Shown here: positions 1 through 5,314 of the stretch, one piece after another
Position numbering within the stretch: the first letter of the stretch is position 1
How the letters are laid out: every line of letters begins with the position of its first letter
Origin: LZORAL124-50-18 sp051208045
Lineage (GTDB): Bacteria > Pseudomonadota > Gammaproteobacteria > Pseudomonadales > Oleiphilaceae
Assembly: GCA_051208045.1 (NCBI GenBank)
Contig: JBPJFY010000030.1
Coordinates: forward strand, 1-5,314
Direction of reading: 5' to 3'
Length of the DNA: 5,314 nucleotides
Program-made: the position numbers and the translations under genes
Notes under the pieces: generated by a model
What the model was told of the DNA's origin: nothing
The model's input: only the letters and a program-made list of their open reading frames with translations
Database searches by the model: none

Positions 1-9
1 TTCCAGGCG

Positions 10-44
10 AAAAAAAATCCCCGAGCCTAACGACTCGGGGATTT
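10..44 (-). terminator. Rho-independent terminator of the rRNA operon
   Basis: An 11-bp perfect stem (15-25 against 34-44, core TCCCCGAG/CTCGGGGA) encloses an 8-nt loop. On the minus strand it is followed by a run of eight T residues, the complement of the A run at 10-17, and three A-U pairs merge the stem base with that run. It starts 9 bp beyond the 3' end of 5S, the expected place for the end of the rrn transcript. On the plus strand the stem is followed only by ATTTCTC, with no long T run, so it is mainly a minus-strand terminator. Confidence 0.95.
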
Positions 45-53
45 CTCATGAGG

Positions 54-172
54 TGCCTGACGATGACCTACTCTCACATGGGGAAGCCCCACACTACCAT
101 CGGCGCTGGACGGTTTCACTACTGAGTTCGGGATGGGATCAGGTGGTTCACGTCCGCTATTATCATCAGGCA
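54..172 (-). rRNA. rrf: 5S ribosomal RNA
   Basis: This is a complete 5S rRNA of about 119-120 nt, the last structural gene of the operon and a component of the large-subunit central protuberance. The 5' end TGCCTGA (from 172) pairs with the 3' end TCAGGCA (to 54) to form helix I, which fixes both ends to within 1-2 nt. The conserved 5S core is present in order: a CCACCTGATCCCATCCCGAACTC stretch around 127-149, GTGAAAC around 114-120, and GATGGTAGTGTGGGG around 87-101. It lies 109 nt downstream of the 23S 3' end and directly before the terminator. No tRNA follows it within the window. Confidence 0.97.
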
Positions 173-281
173 AAACTTTTTGCTTCCGGTGTATCCGAAA
201 CCAAGCAATTCTGCGGTTTAACAATCTGGCAAGTTGAGATTCACAATCGTTTGTTGTGCTTCGAAACCATTTGGGCGTTAT
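173..281 (-). other. 23S-5S internal transcribed spacer
   Basis: This is a 109-nt transcribed spacer with no tRNA and no credible ORF. Its 23S-proximal part (217-281) consists largely of sequence complementary to the spacer upstream of 23S, described under the stem arms. The remaining 5S-proximal part (173-216) holds only a weak hairpin with a CGG/CCG core near 185-198. I see no promoter or terminator in it, so 5S is expected to be released from the common precursor by processing. Confidence 0.85.
217..258 (-). other. 3' arm of the extended upper 23S precursor stem
   Basis: On the plus strand this reads TTTAACAAT (217-225), GGCAAGTTG (228-236) and AGATTCACAATC (237-248). Each block is the exact reverse complement of a block upstream of 23S (3301-3309, 3290-3298 and 3273-3284), in matching order. 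A weaker fourth block, GTTTGTTGTG (249-258), matches about 3259-3268 with one mismatch and one G-U pair. In the transcript this makes about 30 uninterrupted-block base pairs outside the proximal 23S processing stem. The fold is inferred from sequence complementarity only. Confidence 0.8.

Positions 282-290
<9 letters not shown>
266..290 (-). other. 23S processing stem, 3' arm
   Basis: This segment pairs with 3156-3179 to give 24 base pairs with one bulged base (position 276), bringing the two ends of 23S rRNA together. Such stems are the established RNase III substrate for releasing pre-23S in bacteria. The predicted mature ends (3162 and 282) lie inside the stem and leave a 2-nt 3' extension, as in the E. 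coli mature 23S. Confidence 0.9.
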
Positions 291-3155
<2,865 letters not shown>

Positions 3156-3162
<7 letters not shown>

Positions 3163-3179
3163 ATATAACCCCAAATGGT
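3156..3179 (-). other. 23S processing stem, 5' arm
   Basis: This is the partner of 266-290. In the transcript it reads ACCATTTGGGG followed by TTATATAGTCAAG, and it overlaps the first few bases of mature 23S. The 24-bp pairing is strong evidence that both ends of this 23S gene are intact and belong to the same transcription unit. Confidence 0.9.
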
Positions 3180-3258
3180 CTCTCTCAATGATCACTCATT
3201 CAGCGAAACTATCCGGCGTCATAACTTTGTCAGTTCTCACACCGTAACGATTTCTTCA

Positions 3259-3309
3259 CACAAAAAACGCTTGATTGTGAATCTCGTTTCAACTTGCCTA
3301 ATTGTTAAA
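3259..3309 (-). other. 5' arm of the extended upper 23S precursor stem
   Basis: The blocks 3301-3309, 3290-3298 and 3273-3284 are 9, 9 and 12 nt perfect complements of 217-225, 228-236 and 237-248. They are separated by a 2-nt internal mismatch and a 5-nt insertion (3285-3289). A weaker block follows at about 3259-3268. The first block overlaps the spacer boxA, so most of boxA would be base-paired in the finished precursor. Pairing is inferred from sequence. Confidence 0.8.
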
Positions 3310-3313
3310 GAAC
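3301..3313 (-). promoter_or_regulatory. boxA antitermination element in the 16S-23S spacer
   Basis: The minus strand reads GTTCTTTAACAAT, one or two bases from the E. coli rrn boxA (TGCTCTTTAACAAT as remembered). It shares the core TTCTTTAACAA with the leader boxA at 5301-5314. A boxA ahead of 23S is known in rrn operons, where NusB/NusE bind it in RNA and keep polymerase resistant to Rho across the untranslated 23S gene. Confidence 0.85.
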
Positions 3314-3314
3314 T

Positions 3315-3334
3315 TTCTAATGCACTGATTAGAA
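3315..3334 (-). promoter_or_regulatory. boxB-like hairpin upstream of spacer boxA
   Basis: A 7-bp perfect stem (TTCTAAT at 3315-3321 and ATTAGAA at 3328-3334) encloses a 6-nt loop and sits one base upstream of boxA in the transcript. In rrn leaders and spacers a boxB hairpin typically precedes boxA, so position and shape suggest that label. Its sequence is not itself diagnostic. An alternative 8-bp pairing, ACTGATTA (3324-3331) with TAATCAGT (3363-3370), would compete with it. Confidence 0.55.
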
Positions 3335-3376
3335 TTAAACACACTTACCATGCGCTTAAGTATAATCAGTCTCGCC

Positions 3377-3384
3377 ATCTAAAA
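3377..3384 (-). repeat. Short flanking element 3' of tRNA-Ala
   Basis: The plus strand reads ATCTAAAA, the reverse complement of TTTTAGAT at 3465-3472 on the other side of tRNA-Ala. In the transcript the two can pair over 8 bp and extend the acceptor stem of pre-tRNA-Ala, with the unpaired ACCA on one side and three bases on the other. Confidence 0.6.
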
Positions 3385-3385
3385 T

Positions 3386-3461
3386 TGGTGGAGCTAAGCA
3401 GGATCGAACTGCTGACCTCCTGCGTGCAAGGCAGGCGCTCTCCCAGCTGAGCTATAGCCCC
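3386..3461 (-). tRNA. alaT: tRNA-Ala (anticodon TGC)
   Basis: This is a 76-nt tRNA with encoded CCA. The acceptor stem GGGGCTA/TAGCTCC contains the G3-U70 wobble pair, the main identity element of alanyl-tRNA synthetase. The D-arm is AGCTCAGCTGGGAGAGC. The anticodon stem CCTGC/GCAGG holds loop CTTGCAC with anticodon TGC (plus-strand 3426-3428). The T-arm AGCAG/CTGCT holds loop TTCGATC. It is the second spacer tRNA, 11 nt after tRNA-Ile and 223 nt before 23S. The symbol alaT follows the E. coli naming of spacer tRNA-Ala and is only conventional. Confidence 0.98.
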
Positions 3462-3464
3462 ATC

Positions 3465-3472
3465 TTTTAGAT

Positions 3473-3473
<1 letters not shown>
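3465..3473 (-). repeat. Inter-tRNA pairing element
   Basis: The short tRNA-Ile to tRNA-Ala junction reads TTTTAGATT on the plus strand. Bases 3466-3473 are the reverse complement of 3550-3557 (5' flank of tRNA-Ile), and bases 3465-3472 are the reverse complement of 3377-3384 (3' flank of tRNA-Ala). It can therefore extend the stem of either pre-tRNA but not both. Position 3473 is the terminal A of the tRNA-Ile CCA end. Confidence 0.6.
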
Positions 3474-3549
<76 letters not shown>

Positions 3550-3557
3550 AATCTAAA
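3550..3557 (-). repeat. Short flanking element 5' of tRNA-Ile
   Basis: The plus strand reads AATCTAAA, the reverse complement of 3466-3473 on the other side of tRNA-Ile. The 8-bp pairing directly continues the tRNA-Ile acceptor stem, with only ACC left unpaired at the 3' side, and would shape the pre-tRNA seen by RNase P and the 3' processing enzymes. Confidence 0.6.
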
Positions 3558-3647
3558 CCTCTCGGCCTAAATCGTAGGGACTGTCGCCCCTGGCTCTTCC
3601 TAACCAAACAATGATGTGTGAACACTTGACCGGACGACTCGTCCGTT
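3558..3647 (-). other. 16S-tRNA-Ile spacer, remainder
   Basis: This is transcribed spacer between 16S and the tRNA-Ile flank. It carries the 3' arm of the 16S processing stem (3601-3630) and, downstream in the transcript, a weak AGGG/CCCT hairpin (3576-3579 with 3588-3591). No ORF or promoter is supported. Confidence 0.75.
3601..3630 (-). other. 16S processing stem, 3' arm
   Basis: This pairs with 5271-5299 in the transcript over 29 base pairs, counting G-U pairs, with one bulged base. The centre is a perfect 12-bp block, CAATGATGTGTG at 3609-3620 against 5280-5291. It lies 17 nt beyond the mature 16S 3' end. Such stems are the established RNase III target that releases pre-16S. Confidence 0.9.
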
Positions 3648-5179
<1,532 letters not shown>

Positions 5180-5239
5180 AATCTTTTTCGTCTTTCGACT
5201 AAGTCTTGCTCAAGACCAAATGAATCACTTAGGTGTATT

Positions 5240-5277
5240 CACTGACTTGATAATCTTGCGAGTCTATCCAGTCAGTG
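5240..5277 (-). promoter_or_regulatory. Leader hairpin overlapping the 16S stem arm
   Basis: CACTGACT (5240-5247) and AGTCAGTG (5270-5277) are perfect reverse complements and form an 8-bp stem with a 22-nt loop that can pair a few more bases (GATA/TATC). The strand at 5271-5277 is also needed for the long-range 16S processing stem, so the two structures are mutually exclusive. Confidence 0.6.
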
Positions 5278-5299
5278 CCCACACATCATTGCTTGATTA
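5271..5299 (-). other. 16S processing stem, 5' arm
   Basis: This is the partner of 3601-3630. The pairing covers the whole arm with four G-U or near-equivalent wobbles and one bulge on the 3' side. It includes boxC, which fits the known role of the leader in building the pre-16S stem. Confidence 0.9.
5274..5285 (-). promoter_or_regulatory. boxC element of the rrn leader
   Basis: The minus strand reads TGTGTGGGCACT, identical to the E. coli rrn boxC as remembered, about 15 nt downstream of boxA. boxC is part of the rrn antitermination and 16S maturation leader. Confidence 0.8.
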
Positions 5300-5300
5300 G

Positions 5301-5314
5301 TTGTTAAAGAACCG
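5301..5314 (-). promoter_or_regulatory. boxA antitermination element of the rrn leader
   Basis: The minus strand reads CGGTTCTTTAACAA, matching the rrn boxA core CTTTAACA. The element runs to the window edge, so its upstream boundary and any boxB hairpin before it cannot be seen. In RNA it recruits NusB/NusE and the rRNA antitermination complex. Confidence 0.85.

Larger units (their letters stand above)
3163..3385 (-). other. tRNA-Ala-23S internal transcribed spacer
   Basis: This is a 223-nt transcribed spacer without coding potential. In transcript order it holds a repeat flanking tRNA-Ala (3377-3384), a hairpin-rich section (3315-3370), boxA (3301-3313), the upper 23S stem arm (about 3259-3309), a roughly 75-nt unpaired-looking section (3180-3255) and the proximal 23S stem arm (3156-3179). 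The 75-nt section contains only a small 5-bp hairpin, AATGA/TCATT, at 3187-3200. I see no promoter that would start separate 23S transcription. Confidence 0.85.
5180..5314 (-). other. rRNA operon leader (partial)
   Basis: These 135 nt of transcribed leader precede 16S and are cut by the window edge, so the promoters are missing. In transcript order the leader holds boxA (5301-5314), boxC within the 5' arm of the 16S stem (5271-5299), a local hairpin using 5240-5277, a GTCTT/AAGAC hairpin (5203-5216), and a small CGAAAG tetraloop hairpin (5190-5199) just before 16S. The order boxA, boxC, hairpins, 16S matches the E. coli rrn leader as remembered. I see no -35/-10 pair within it. Confidence 0.85.

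Noticed and set aside
3175..3450. 91-codon plus-strand frame in the spacer
   Set aside because: It is antisense to the spacer and into tRNA-Ala, has no Shine-Dalgarno sequence, and its composition follows the precursor-stem sequence.
5180..5314. rrn promoter or Fis sites in the leader
   Set aside because: No TTGACA/TATAAT-like pair with correct spacing is visible on the minus strand. boxA already sits at the window edge, so promoters must lie further upstream.

Overview
The window is one complete ribosomal RNA operon read entirely on the minus strand. In transcript order, from high to low coordinates, it holds a leader with boxA and boxC antitermination elements, 16S rRNA, tRNA-Ile(GAT), tRNA-Ala(TGC), 23S rRNA, 5S rRNA and a strong intrinsic terminator. 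The rrn promoters lie beyond position 5314 and are not in the window. I find no protein-coding gene. Every long open frame is antisense or out-of-frame sequence inside rRNA, tRNA or the transcribed spacers.

The 16S sequence is bacterial and clearly gammaproteobacterial. It has an E. coli-like 5' start, 530 loop and 3' anti-Shine-Dalgarno tail. The Ile-Ala spacer tRNA pair, boxA/boxC leader and 2.88-kb 23S without intervening sequences fit the same class. From memory, the 16S variable regions look more like Pseudomonadales (Moraxellaceae or neighbouring marine/freshwater lineages) than Enterobacterales. I cannot set a genus without a database comparison.

Layout: 10-44 terminator; 54-172 5S; 173-281 23S-5S spacer carrying the 3' arms of the 23S precursor stem; 282-3162 23S; 3163-3385 tRNA-Ala-23S spacer with the 5' arms of that stem, a second boxA and a boxB-like hairpin; 3386-3461 tRNA-Ala; 3462-3472 inter-tRNA spacer; 3473-3549 tRNA-Ile; 3550-3647 16S-tRNA-Ile spacer with the 3' arm of the 16S precursor stem; 3648-5179 16S; 5180-5314 leader with the 5' arm of the 16S stem.

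The parts act together as one precursor. The boxA elements would recruit the Nus-factor rRNA antitermination complex, the flanking arms would fold the 16S and 23S into large RNase III-type stems, and the tRNAs would be released by RNase P and 3' nucleases. All diagnostic functional sites I checked in 16S and 23S are intact and wild type. I see no novel system here. What deserves a second look is confined to the spacers: an unusually long, boxA-containing complementarity around 23S, a three-copy element flanking the tRNAs that can pair in two mutually exclusive ways, and competing structures in the leader.
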